A stretch of 64,000 nucleotides of DNA from Corallococcus caeni (GTDB taxonomy: Bacteria; Myxococcota; Myxococcia; Myxococcales; Myxococcaceae). The stretch lies in NCBI RefSeq assembly GCF_036245865.1, contig NZ_BTTW01000005.1, positions 372,001-436,000 on the forward strand. Reading direction: 5' to 3'. How positions within the stretch are numbered: the stretch's first letter is position 1; each line of letters begins with the position of its first letter. Below, in pieces: positions 26,086 through 34,627 of the stretch. A program made the position numbers and the translations under genes. The notes below the pieces were generated by a model. The model ran no database searches. It worked only from the letters and a program-made list of their open reading frames with translations, and was not told the DNA's origin.

Positions 26086-26949
26086 ATGATCCACTCAGAC
26101 GAGAAGGTCCGGCAGATGGCGCGTTCGCTGCTGCCGTCGAAGAACCGGGAGGCCTCGCGCGCGGCGCGGGCCAGTATCCACCGCGCGGCCCGGCAGGCGG
26201 CCCGCCAGGAGCTGGCGGCGTGGGTCCAGGGCGGTGACCCGGAGCAGGACGTGCCGCCCCTCGCGCCGTGGGAGCGCAGGGAGATCCGCCAGCAGGTGAA
26301 CTGGCGGCGCAGCGGCGACAAGGTGAACCCGTTCATCCGCTGGGCCACCGCGCGCACGCGCGACCTGCCGCGTGAGGACCGCCGGGGCCACGTGCGGGGC
26401 CTGCTGCCCCGGGGCGTCATCGGCGAGCACGCGATGAGCCACCTGGTGTGGACGGACGCATTCAGGGATCCCCTCCAGGACAGGTGGCGCCAGCGCCAGA
26501 AGCAACAGCGCAAGGGCGCGCTGCTGGACCGGGGTGAACAGGCGCAGCTGCTGCGCGCGCTCCTCCTGGAGCCCGAAGGCCACCGCACCTTCAACCGCTT
26601 CCTGCGCGAGCGATACACGTGGACACGGACGTTGAACGGTCAGGCCGCCGCGAACCGGAAGCTCACGGAGCCGCCGCCGCACCGCGCGCTGCTCGGCGTG
26701 CACGACGTGAACCCCTTCCTGGACTCGCTTCAGCCCAACGCGTGGGGCTCGCACTGCCACATCTGGGGCACGCTGACGCCGCCGCTGCACTGGGTGCGCC
26801 TGTTCCTCCAGCGCTTCAAGGCGCACCGGGGACACATGCCGTCCGTGCGCGCCGCGCTGGAGGCGGAAGGGCTGCTGAGCCGCGTTCCTTCGGCGCTCCA
26901 CGCCGGGAGGGCCGCGGCGGCCCGGGCACGCAAACCCCAGGGACGATGA
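26086..26949 (+). CDS. Hypothetical basic protein
   Basis: A 287-residue, Arg/Ala/Gln-rich, probably cytoplasmic protein without recognised domains. The N-terminal 80 residues are helical and basic (SRAARASIHRAARQAARQEL). The middle has HVRGLLPRGVIGEHAMSHLVW, and the C-terminal part contains aromatic and His residues (NAWGSHCHIWGTLTPP, then HWVRLFLQRFKAHRGHMPS). The charge suggests nucleic acid binding, but no known fold is visible. It ends 5 bp before a perfect 33-bp palindrome and is convergent with the S46 peptidase gene. Confidence 0.6.
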   Translation: MIHSDEKVRQMARSLLPSKNREASRAARASIHRAARQAARQELAAWVQGGDPEQDVPPLAPWERREIRQQVNWRRSGDKVNPFIRWATARTRDLPREDRRGHVRGLLPRGVIGEHAMSHLVWTDAFRDPLQDRWRQRQKQQRKGALLDRGEQAQLLRALLLEPEGHRTFNRFLRERYTWTRTLNGQAAANRKLTEPPPHRALLGVHDVNPFLDSLQPNAWGSHCHIWGTLTPPLHWVRLFLQRFKAHRGHMPSVRAALEAEGLLSRVPSALHAGRAAAARARKPQGR

Positions 26950-26954
26950 GCCCT

Positions 26955-26987
26955 CCTGAACCTGTCCGACTGTCGGACAGGTTCAGG
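26955..26987. repeat. Solitary 33-bp perfect palindrome (REP-like / hairpin terminator)
   Basis: Sixteen-base arms (CCTGAACCTGTCCGAC and its complement) flank a single central T. It sits in the 56-bp gap between two convergent genes. No T tract follows on either strand, so classical intrinsic termination is doubtful, although such a stable hairpin could protect both 3' ends. Its 25-bp core recurs four times at 55153-55386. Confidence 0.8.
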
Positions 26988-27005
26988 ACGTGCCGGCCCG
27001 GGGAC

Positions 27006-29084
27006 TCAGCGGGCCGGAGCCGCGGACGCCGCCTGCGCGCCCTTCAGCTCGTTGACCACGCGCGTGGCGCCGTAGACGTGCTCCAGCGCGGCGAGGATGC
27101 CGTCGCCGTGCACCGCCACCGCGCGGTTCGTCTCCGGCACGTAGAGGTAGCGGCCGCCCAGCGACGGCAGGTTGCCGTCGAAGATGAGCCCCACCACCTG
27201 CCCGTCGCGGTTCACCACCGGCGAACCGGAGTTGCCTCCGATGATGTCGTTGGTCGTCGCCATGTCCAGCGGCGTCGCGTCCGGCACCTTCCCCTTCGCC
27301 TTCACCCACGGCGCCGGCAGCTTGAAGGGCTCCTTGCCCGTGTCTCGCCCGTACGCGCCGCCGAACGTGGTCAGCGCGGGCACCGCCTTGCCGTTGTCGT
27401 CCCAGCCCTTCACCTGCCCGTAGTTGAGCCGCAGCGTGAAGGTCGCGTCCGGAGCGCCCGCGGTGCCGTTCACCAGCAGGTACGCCTTCGCCAGCCGCTC
27501 GCCGTTGCGCTTGAGCACCGCCTCCACCGTGTCCTCGTAGCGCTTGCGCGACGCGCGCGTCTCCGCGTCCACCTTGCGCGCCAGGACGATCATCGGATCC
27601 TTCGACGCGTCCACCGCCGCCTTGCCGCCGTCCAGCAGCGCCTGGCGCACCTTCACGTCGCCCAGCTTCGAGCCGCGCACCAGCGCCTTCGCCAGGTCCG
27701 CCGGGGCCTCCTTCTCCAGCACCCGCCGCACGAACGGATCATCCGCGCCCAGCGTCTCGCGCAGCTTGTTGAAACCGAACGTCAGCGTCAGCGCCTCCAG
27801 CTCCGCCGGGATGGGCGCCTCACGCAACAGCCGCTGCTTCAGCGCCGGGAGTTGCCCATCGGTGTACTCGCGCAGCCGCTCCCCGTTGGGCTTGGGCAGT
27901 TCCTCCGCCGCGCGCACCAGCGCCTGGGCGTAGGAGAACAGGTCGGAGCGGAACGCGTCCCCCGCGCCCTTCATCCGGTGGTCGTTCATCATCCGGCGCC
28001 ACGCGTCCAGCGCCTGCGCCGTCTCCTCCCACATGCCCTGCGTCAGCGCCCTGGCCTGGGGGTTCGCGTCGATGCGCTTCTTCAGCTCCGCCTCCTCCTG
28101 CCGCTTGCGCGCGAGGACCGCGGGGTCCGCCAGCGTCTCCTGCCGGCCCTTCAGCGCCTTGAGCCCGTTCTCCACGCCGCGCAGGCTGGAGCGCGCCACG
28201 CGGTAGCGCTCCGGCGAGGCGCTGGTGAACTCGCGCAGCGCGCCGCGCATCTCCGCCAGTTGGAGCAGCGTCTGGGGCAGCGCCACGTCGCGCTGGAACT
28301 CCAGCTCCGCCACCGTGCTCTTGCGCTCCGTGCCGCCCGGGTGGCCGGAGACGAAGACGAGGTCCCCCTCCTTCGCGCCCTCCTTCGCCCACGGCAGGTA
28401 GTCCGGGCTCTTCGCCGGCGCGTCGTCCTTCCACACGCGCACGAAGGACACGTCGTAGCCGTAGCGCGGGAAGTTGAAGTTGTCCGCGTCCCCGCCGAAG
28501 GCGGCCATGGAGAACTCCGGCGCGAAGACGAGCCGCACGTCCTGGAAGCGGCGGTACTTGTAGAGCTGGTACTTGCCGCCGTTGTAGAGCGTCACCACGT
28601 CGCAGCGCACGTCCGCGCCGGTGGTGCACGCCCCCTCCACCGCGGCCATCTCCTTCTTGAGCGCGGTGTTGAAGGCCGCGCCGGACAGGCCCTTCGTCGC
28701 CGTGTTCATCCGCTCGGTGACGTCCGTCATCTCCACCAGCTGGTTGGCTTCAATCTTGGGACAGCGCCGCTCCTCCTTCGCTGACTTCGCCTGGAAGCCC
28801 TTCGCCAGCAGGTCGTCCTTCGCGGTCGTCAGCTCCTCGATGCAGCTGCGCACGCAGTGGTGGTTCGTCATCACCAGGCCGTCCGGCGACACGAAGCTCG
28901 CGGAGCAGCCACCGGCGAGCCGCACGGAGCCCAGGCGCACCTTGTCCAGCCAGGCCTGGTCGGGCTCGAAGCCGTAGGCCTTCTTCACCTGGGCGGCGGG
29001 AAAGGCGTCGTAGGTCCACATGCCCTCTTCCGCCGCGGCGGGGAGGGACGACAGCAGGCCAAGCGCGAGCAGTCTGCGGTACAC
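27006..29084 (-). CDS. S46-family dipeptidyl peptidase (DPP7/DPP11-like)
   Basis: A 692-residue secreted serine exopeptidase that removes dipeptides from peptide N-termini. It has a signal peptide (LLALGLLSSLPAAA) and a double-barrel chymotrypsin-like fold. The catalytic His is in TNHHC (75-76), the Asp in GGDADNF (about 199-201) and the Ser in GGNSGSP (near 619). At the S1 pocket it reads FDGN, where DPP7-type enzymes have Gly and DPP11 has Arg, which favours hydrophobic P1 residues rather than Asp/Glu. It starts with GTG at 29084. A role in digesting prey or environmental peptides would fit a predatory myxobacterium. Confidence 0.92.
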   Translation of the reverse strand: MYRRLLALGLLSSLPAAAEEGMWTYDAFPAAQVKKAYGFEPDQAWLDKVRLGSVRLAGGCSASFVSPDGLVMTNHHCVRSCIEELTTAKDDLLAKGFQAKSAKEERRCPKIEANQLVEMTDVTERMNTATKGLSGAAFNTALKKEMAAVEGACTTGADVRCDVVTLYNGGKYQLYKYRRFQDVRLVFAPEFSMAAFGGDADNFNFPRYGYDVSFVRVWKDDAPAKSPDYLPWAKEGAKEGDLVFVSGHPGGTERKSTVAELEFQRDVALPQTLLQLAEMRGALREFTSASPERYRVARSSLRGVENGLKALKGRQETLADPAVLARKRQEEAELKKRIDANPQARALTQGMWEETAQALDAWRRMMNDHRMKGAGDAFRSDLFSYAQALVRAAEELPKPNGERLREYTDGQLPALKQRLLREAPIPAELEALTLTFGFNKLRETLGADDPFVRRVLEKEAPADLAKALVRGSKLGDVKVRQALLDGGKAAVDASKDPMIVLARKVDAETRASRKRYEDTVEAVLKRNGERLAKAYLLVNGTAGAPDATFTLRLNYGQVKGWDDNGKAVPALTTFGGAYGRDTGKEPFKLPAPWVKAKGKVPDATPLDMATTNDIIGGNSGSPVVNRDGQVVGLIFDGNLPSLGGRYLYVPETNRAVAVHGDGILAALEHVYGATRVVNELKGAQAASAAPAR

Positions 29085-29214
29085 GGGGAGTCTTCCTTCG
29101 TGAGGAGGGGAAACAGGCAGCCGGTTTTGTCAACGCGGCCGGGCGCGCGTCAACCGCTTGGGACGCCGGGTATTCCAAGCCCATCCCGGGAGCGTGGGCT
29201 ATGCTGGTGGGCCC

Positions 29215-30357
29215 ATGTCCGTGAAGCACCACGTCTATCTCGTCCCCGGGTTCTTCGGGTTCACCAACCTGGGCGAGCTCCTCTACTTCGGCCACGCGTA
29301 CGAGTTCCTGAAGCAGGACCTCGCCCGCCGGGGAATCGACGCGGAGGTGGTGACGGTCGTCTCCCATCCCACCGCGTCCATCCGCCAGCGCACCGCGGAC
29401 CTGCTCAAGGCCGTGAGCGAGACGGCCTCCGGGGACGACGGCCCCATCCACCTGGTGGGCCACTCCACCGGCGGCCTGGATGCCCGGCTGTTCGTCTCCC
29501 CCGGCGCGCAGGTGTCGGAGGCCCTGGAGCTGGAGCCCTTCGCGCGCCGAGTGCGCACGGTGGTGACGGTGTCCGCGCCCCACGCGGGCACGCCGCTGGC
29601 CACGTTCTTCCTGGGCCTCTTCGGACAGCAGCTCCTGAAGCTCCTGTCGCTGTTCACCATGTACGTGCTGCGCTTCGGCCGGCTGCCCTTGAGCGTGGTG
29701 TTCCGCTTCGGGCACCTGATGGCGCGGGCGGATGATCAGCTCGGGTGGAAGGCGACGCTGCTGGATCAGCTCTTCGACCAGCTGCTGGGGGACTTCTCCA
29801 GCGAGCGGCGCGACGCGGTGACGAAGTTCCTGTGGGACGTGGGGCGCGACACGTCGCTCATCCCCCAGCTCACGCCGGAGGGCATCGACCTGTTCAACGG
29901 CGGCGCGCATGACCGGCCCGGCGTGCGCTACGGCTCCGTGGTGACGCAGGCCCGGCCCCCTTCCCTGCGCACGCGCCTGGCGGCGGGCCTGGACCCGTAC
30001 GCGCAGCTCACGCACACCATCTACGCGTTCGTGTACGGCCAGACGCAGCGGATGCCGCTCACGCAGCTGCCCCTGCACACGCCCGCGCAGACGGCGGCGC
30101 TGGTGCAGGCCTACGGCGCCATGCCCGGTCCCACCGCGTGCGACGGCATCGTGCCCACGCGCTCGCAGGTGTACGGCCGCGTGCTGGCGGCGGTGCGCGC
30201 GGACCACCTGGATGCCATTGGCCACTTCGACCAGCCGGCGCACCAGCCCCCGCACGTGGACTGGCTCATCTCCGGCTCCGGCTTCCGCCGCCCCCAGTTC
30301 GAGGCGATGTGGAAGACCATTGGCGACTTCCTCATGGAAGAAGAACCGCCGCGGTAG
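29215..30357 (+). CDS. Lipase/esterase-like alpha/beta hydrolase
   Basis: A 380-residue alpha/beta hydrolase. The oxyanion strand is HHVYLVPGFFGF, the nucleophile elbow is GHSTGG (Ser near residue 86), the likely acid is in DGIVPTRS and the His in AIGHFD. A hydrophobic lid-like region (FFLGLFGQQLLKLLSLF) suggests action on lipids or other long esters. There is no cleavable signal peptide. The ATG at 29215 gives a normal N-terminus; the in-frame extension upstream is not hydrophobic. It is convergent with, and directly abuts, the thioesterase gene. Confidence 0.8.
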   Translation: MSVKHHVYLVPGFFGFTNLGELLYFGHAYEFLKQDLARRGIDAEVVTVVSHPTASIRQRTADLLKAVSETASGDDGPIHLVGHSTGGLDARLFVSPGAQVSEALELEPFARRVRTVVTVSAPHAGTPLATFFLGLFGQQLLKLLSLFTMYVLRFGRLPLSVVFRFGHLMARADDQLGWKATLLDQLFDQLLGDFSSERRDAVTKFLWDVGRDTSLIPQLTPEGIDLFNGGAHDRPGVRYGSVVTQARPPSLRTRLAAGLDPYAQLTHTIYAFVYGQTQRMPLTQLPLHTPAQTAALVQAYGAMPGPTACDGIVPTRSQVYGRVLAAVRADHLDAIGHFDQPAHQPPHVDWLISGSGFRRPQFEAMWKTIGDFLMEEEPPR

Positions 30358-30849
30358 CTACCCGCGCTTGAACACGGCCAGGAAGCGCGACTCCGCGACG
30401 CACTGGCCGTCGGTGCCCAAGAGGCGCACGGGGATCCACGCCTCCGCCTTGTCCCCCGTCGCGCGCAGCTCCGACGCGAGCTTCTGGAGCAGTTCGTCCC
30501 CGGGCTCGCACACCGCGCTCACCGCCGTCTTCGCCTTCGCGTGGAAGGCGACCTCCATGCGGTTGACCAGCATCTTGTATTCGCTGGGCGGGAAGCGGCG
30601 GAAGAGCATCACGCCCATCGTCAATTCCATCACCGTCACCTGGGCGCCCAGGTACACGCTGCCCACGTGGTTCTTCGTCTTGCGGTCCAGCGGCACCGTG
30701 GCCTTCACGCGCGCGTCCGTCACCTCGTCCACGCGGTAGCCCATGGCCGCCGCCAGCGGGACGATGTTCTTCACCGCCAACGTCGTCAGCGCGTTCGCCG
30801 CGCCCGGCGACACCCGCCGCACCTTCTCCACCAGCTCCAACGCGAACAT
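30358..30849 (-). CDS. DUF4442/PaaI-like hotdog thioesterase
   Basis: A 163-residue hotdog-fold protein. The segment KNHVGSVYLGAQVTVMELTMG matches the active-site helix of the DUF4442 group, and the strands MLVNRMEVAFHAKAKT and AEAWIPVRLLGTDGQCVAESRF complete the fold. These enzymes hydrolyse acyl-CoA or acyl-carrier thioesters; the substrate is unknown. The ATG at 30849 has GGAGG upstream; a longer start at 30888 lacks one. Its stop codon begins at the base after the lipase stop codon. Confidence 0.78.
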   Translation of the reverse strand: MFALELVEKVRRVSPGAANALTTLAVKNIVPLAAAMGYRVDEVTDARVKATVPLDRKTKNHVGSVYLGAQVTVMELTMGVMLFRRFPPSEYKMLVNRMEVAFHAKAKTAVSAVCEPGDELLQKLASELRATGDKAEAWIPVRLLGTDGQCVAESRFLAVFKRG

Positions 30850-30928
30850 CCGGTCCTCCACCCTTCCCGTCTGACTTCCGGCGCGCATCCTAGCCACCCG
30901 CCGCCTCCGACGTAGAGTCCGCCACACC

Positions 30929-32299
30929 ATGGGTGAAAGCGTGGACGTGGTCGTCATCGGCGCGGGCGTGGCGGGGCTCACCGCGGCCCGGGACATCGCT
31001 CGCACCGGCGCCACCGTCGCCGTGCTGGAGGCGCGCGACCGCGTGGGCGGCCGCACCCTCACGCGCGAAGTGGGCGGGGGCCTCGTGGACCTGGGCGGCC
31101 AGTGGGTGGGCCCCAGGCAGCGCCACGTGCTCCGGCTCGCGGACAGCCTGGGCCTCCAGCGCTTCCCCCAGCACCACCAGGGCACCAAAGTGCTGGAGGT
31201 GCGCGGCGAGCGCCGCACGTACCAAGGCAAGGTCCCGTCCCTGCCCCTCCTGTCGCTGCTGGACTTGCAGCGCATCGTCTGGAAGCTGGAGGGCCTGGCG
31301 AAGCGCGTCCCCAGGGAACAACCCGCCGCCGCGCCGAAGGCCGCCGAGTGGGACGCCCTCACCGTGGAGGAGTGGAAGCAGCGCCACGTGCCCACCTGGG
31401 GCGCTCGCGCCGCGCTGGACATCGCCACGCGCGCGGTATTCGCGGCGGAGCCCTCCGAGCTGTCCTTCCTGCACTTCCTCTCCTACGTGCACTCCAACGG
31501 CGGCCTCATGCCGCTCACCGAGGTTGAAGGCGGCGCCCAGGCGGAGCGCTTCGTGGACGGCGCGCAATCCCTCTCACGGCGGCTGGCGGAAGGACTGCCC
31601 CCGGAGCGCGTCCTCCTCTCCGCGCCCGTGAAGGCCCTGCGCCAGGATGCTCGCGGCGTCACCGCCACCACGGAGGACGGCCGGGCCTTGCGCGCGCGCT
31701 ACGCGGTGGTGGCCACGCCGCCCGCGCTCGCGGAGCGCATCGACTTCGGCGCGGACCTCCCCTCGGGGCGGCGCCGCGCGCACGCGGACCTCCCCATGGG
31801 CAGCGTCATCAAGGTCGTGGCCACCTACGCCACGCCCTTCTGGCGCGAAGCGGGCCTGTCCGGCGAGGCCGTCAGCGACGTGGGCCCGGTGCGGCTGTGC
31901 TTCGACGACTGCGGCCCCCACGGGCACCACCCCGCGCTCGTGGGCTTCTTCCTGGGCGACACCGCCCGCGCGTGGACCGGCCGCCCCGCCGTGGACCTGC
32001 ACCGCGCCGCGCTGGCGGACTTCGCGCGCTTCTTTGGCCCCCAGGCCCTCACGCCCGTGGCCATCGCGGCGCTGGACTGGAAGCAGGAGGCGTTCAGCAC
32101 CGGCTGCTACGTGGGCCTGCCCCGCCCCGGCACCCTCACCGCCATTGGCGACGCGCTCCGGGCCCCCTTCGGCCGCGTGCACTGGGCGGGCACCGAGACG
32201 GCCATCGAGGGGTGCGGCTACCTGGACGGCGCCGTGGAGTCGGGCGAGCGTGCCGCCACGGAGATCGCCGCCCGGCTGACCGCCCCCGACGCAGGCTGA
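30929..32299 (+). CDS. Flavin-containing amine oxidase
   Basis: A 456-residue FAD enzyme of the monoamine oxidase group. It opens with the Rossmann motif VVIGAGVAGLTAARDIA, then VLEARDRVGGRT and LGGQWVGP, and closes with HWAGTETAIEGCGYLDGAVESGERAA, the C-terminal FAD contact. It oxidises a primary or secondary amine, giving aldehyde and hydrogen peroxide. The next gene encodes Dps, which consumes peroxide, but 164 bp separate them and co-regulation is only a suggestion. Confidence 0.9.
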   Translation: MGESVDVVVIGAGVAGLTAARDIARTGATVAVLEARDRVGGRTLTREVGGGLVDLGGQWVGPRQRHVLRLADSLGLQRFPQHHQGTKVLEVRGERRTYQGKVPSLPLLSLLDLQRIVWKLEGLAKRVPREQPAAAPKAAEWDALTVEEWKQRHVPTWGARAALDIATRAVFAAEPSELSFLHFLSYVHSNGGLMPLTEVEGGAQAERFVDGAQSLSRRLAEGLPPERVLLSAPVKALRQDARGVTATTEDGRALRARYAVVATPPALAERIDFGADLPSGRRRAHADLPMGSVIKVVATYATPFWREAGLSGEAVSDVGPVRLCFDDCGPHGHHPALVGFFLGDTARAWTGRPAVDLHRAALADFARFFGPQALTPVAIAALDWKQEAFSTGCYVGLPRPGTLTAIGDALRAPFGRVHWAGTETAIEGCGYLDGAVESGERAATEIAARLTAPDAG

Positions 32300-32463
32300 G
32301 CGCCTGGAAACGCCCGGCCGCCTGCCCTTCGAGCCAGCCGTGCGTCCAGGCGACGCGCGCCGCGCCATGGCCAAGGGCCCCGTGCATCCCCACCCTGTGG
32401 GGAGCGCCGAGACGTCATGCCGACGGCCTGCCGCGCGCAAACCACCCACGAGGGATCCGGACC

Positions 32464-33027
32464 ATGTACACGACCAGCCACGTGAACCTTCCCCAGGACG
32501 CGCGCGAAGAGCTCATCGACATGCTCAACACGCTGCTCGCCAACGCCATCGACCTGCACTGGCAGGTGAAGCAGGCGCACTGGAACATCCGGGGCACGCA
32601 CTTCTACAGCCGGCACCTGCTCTTCGACGAAGTGGCCAAGCATGCGCGCAAGCACGCGGACTCCTACGCGGAGCGCGCGGGCGCGCTGGGCGGCTACGCC
32701 CAGGGCACCATCCGCCTGGCCACCAACAACAGCCAGCTGCCCGAATACGACCTGCAGGCCGTGGACGGCGAGGCCCACATCCGCGCGCTCGTCGAGCGCG
32801 TGGGCCGCTACGCCGCCAGCCTCCGCGACGGCATCACCAAGTCCGATGACGCGAACGACCCCGTCACCGCGGACCTCCTCACCCAGACCCTGGGAGAGAC
32901 GGAGGAGGACCTCTGGTTCCTGGAGAGCCACCTCAACGGCGACGCGCGCGCGGGGATGACCCTGCCCACCAAGGGCGGCAACCGCCGGGGCCGCCCCGCC
33001 GAGGACATCAGCCAGGTCACCACCTGA
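32464..33027 (+). CDS. dps: Dps-family ferritin-like protein
   Basis: A 187-residue four-helix bundle protein that stores iron oxidised with peroxide and protects DNA. The ferroxidase residues have the Dps spacing: His39 (QAHWN), His51 (SRHLLFDE), Asp66 and Glu70 (ADSYAER). The C-terminal tail (GGNRRGRPAEDISQ) is basic and could contact DNA. The ATG at 32464 follows GGATCCGGACC. It is probably monocistronic; no OxyR-like site was recognised in the 164-bp upstream gap. Confidence 0.92.
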   Translation: MYTTSHVNLPQDAREELIDMLNTLLANAIDLHWQVKQAHWNIRGTHFYSRHLLFDEVAKHARKHADSYAERAGALGGYAQGTIRLATNNSQLPEYDLQAVDGEAHIRALVERVGRYAASLRDGITKSDDANDPVTADLLTQTLGETEEDLWFLESHLNGDARAGMTLPTKGGNRRGRPAEDISQVTT

Positions 33028-33122
33028 TGCAGGACAACTCCCCCTCCCCGGGCAGGTTCTCCTGCGCGGGGAAGGCGTGGAGCGTATAGAACGCGTCCCC
33101 GGGTTCCAGGAGGACGCGTCCC

Positions 33123-33998
33123 ATGGCGTCAGAGCTTCCCGAAGACCGTCTCGACGGTAAGGTGTGCCTCATCACCGGGGCCACCGGTGGCATTGGCCAG
33201 GAGACGGCGAAGGCGCTGGCCAAGCGCGGCGCCACGCTGGTGCTGTCCGGCCGGGATGAGGCCCGCACGGCGGCCACGGTCGCCGCGGTGCGCGAGGCCG
33301 CCCCCGGTGCCCGGGTCGAATCGCTGCTCGCGGACCTGTCCTCCCTCCAGTCCGTGCGCGACCTGGCCCAGGCGTTCAAGGCCCGCCACTCGCGGCTGGA
33401 CGTGCTCATCAACAACGCGGGCCTCATCATCGACCGGCGCCAGGTGACGGTGGACGGCTACGAGGCCACGTTCGCCACGAACCACCTGTCCCACTTCCTC
33501 CTCACGCACCTCCTGCGCGACCTGCTGGTAGCGAGCGGACCGGCGCGCATCATCAACGTGTCCTCCGAAGGCCACCGCCTAGCGCGCGCGGACTTCCTGG
33601 ATGATCCGCAGACGGAGCGGCGCCGCTACGAGGGCATCCGCGTCTACGGCAACGCCAAGCTCTCCAACATCCTCTTCTCTCGCGGGCTGACGAAGCGGCT
33701 GGCCGGCACGCAGGTGACGGCGAACGCGCTGCACCCCGGCGCGGTGGCCACGGGCTTCGGCCACAACAGCCAGGGCTTCTTCAAGCACCTCATCAAGCTG
33801 GCCTCGCCCTTCATGCTCTCCCCGGAGAAGGGCGCGCGGACGTCCATCTACCTGGCGTCGTCGCCGGAGGTGGCGGGCGTGAGCGGCGAGTACTTCATCA
33901 AATGCCGCAAGGCGAAGCCGTCGTCCGCCGCCCGGGATGACGCGCTCGCGGAGCGGCTCTGGCAGGTGAGCGAACAGCTCACGGGAGTGAAGGCATGA
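33123..33998 (+). CDS. Short-chain dehydrogenase/reductase (retinol dehydrogenase-like)
   Basis: A 291-residue SDR with TGATGGIGQETAKALA for NADP binding, LINNAG, the Ser of INVSSEGHR and the catalytic YGNAK. The arrangement after the active site, SNILFSRGLTKRL and NALHPGAVATGFG, fits the retinol dehydrogenase/WW-domain oxidoreductase-like subgroup. The natural substrate is unknown. Its stop overlaps the GST start by four bases (ATGA), so the two are translationally coupled in an operon with selO. Confidence 0.9.
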   Translation: MASELPEDRLDGKVCLITGATGGIGQETAKALAKRGATLVLSGRDEARTAATVAAVREAAPGARVESLLADLSSLQSVRDLAQAFKARHSRLDVLINNAGLIIDRRQVTVDGYEATFATNHLSHFLLTHLLRDLLVASGPARIINVSSEGHRLARADFLDDPQTERRRYEGIRVYGNAKLSNILFSRGLTKRLAGTQVTANALHPGAVATGFGHNSQGFFKHLIKLASPFMLSPEKGARTSIYLASSPEVAGVSGEYFIKCRKAKPSSAARDDALAERLWQVSEQLTGVKA

Positions 33999-34609
33999 TC
34001 GACCTGTACACGTTCAAGACCCCCAACGGCCGCAAGATCTCCATCGCCCTGGAGGAGCTGGGCCTCCCGTACAAGACGCACGCGGTGGACATCACCAAGG
34101 GCGAGCAGTTCAAGCCCGAGTTCCTGGCCATCAACCCCAACAACAAGATTCCGGCCATCGTGGACCACGACGCGCCGGGGGGCCCCCTGTCCCTCTTCGA
34201 GTCCGGCGCCATCCTGCTGTACCTGGCGGAGAAGACGGGCCGGCTGATGCCCACCGACCCGCGCGGCAAGGCGGAGGTGACGCAGTGGCTGATGTTCCAG
34301 ATGGGCGGCCTGGGGCCCATGCTCGGCCAGCTCAACCACTTCGGGCACTTCGCCTCCACCAAGGTCCCGTATGCCATTGACCGCTTCCAGACGGAGGCCA
34401 AGCGCCTCCTGGGCGTGGTGGACCGGCAGCTGGCGTCGCGGGACTACCTGGCCACCACCTACTCCATCGCGGACATCGCCACGTACCCGTGGCTGAAGAC
34501 CGCGCGGGACTTCTTCCCGGACCTCTTCCTCAACACGCACAACATCACCCAGTACCTGCACCGCGTGGGCAGCCGTCCCGCGGTCCAGCGGGGCATGCAG
34601 ATCCCCTGA
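33995..34609 (+). CDS. Glutathione S-transferase, YfcG/YghU-like
   Basis: A 204-residue GST whose N-terminal TPNGRKISIALEELGLPY replaces the catalytic Tyr/Ser region with the Thr-Pro-Asn motif of nu-class, disulfide-bond oxidoreductase GSTs. The ESGAILLYLAEKTG helix binds glutathione, and the C-terminal SIADIATYPW carries the structural N-capping Asp. Relatives reduce small disulfides using two glutathiones. It lies between an SDR and SelO, which suggests a redox-related operon. Confidence 0.88.
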   Translation: MIDLYTFKTPNGRKISIALEELGLPYKTHAVDITKGEQFKPEFLAINPNNKIPAIVDHDAPGGPLSLFESGAILLYLAEKTGRLMPTDPRGKAEVTQWLMFQMGGLGPMLGQLNHFGHFASTKVPYAIDRFQTEAKRLLGVVDRQLASRDYLATTYSIADIATYPWLKTARDFFPDLFLNTHNITQYLHRVGSRPAVQRGMQIP

Positions 34610-34627
34610 CGCTTGTTCCTCCGGACC

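Noticed and set aside
26619-28784. 721-codon plus-strand frame opposite the S46 peptidase
   Set aside because: The composition is shadow-like, and it starts within one gene and runs across the palindrome into the opposite strand of another.
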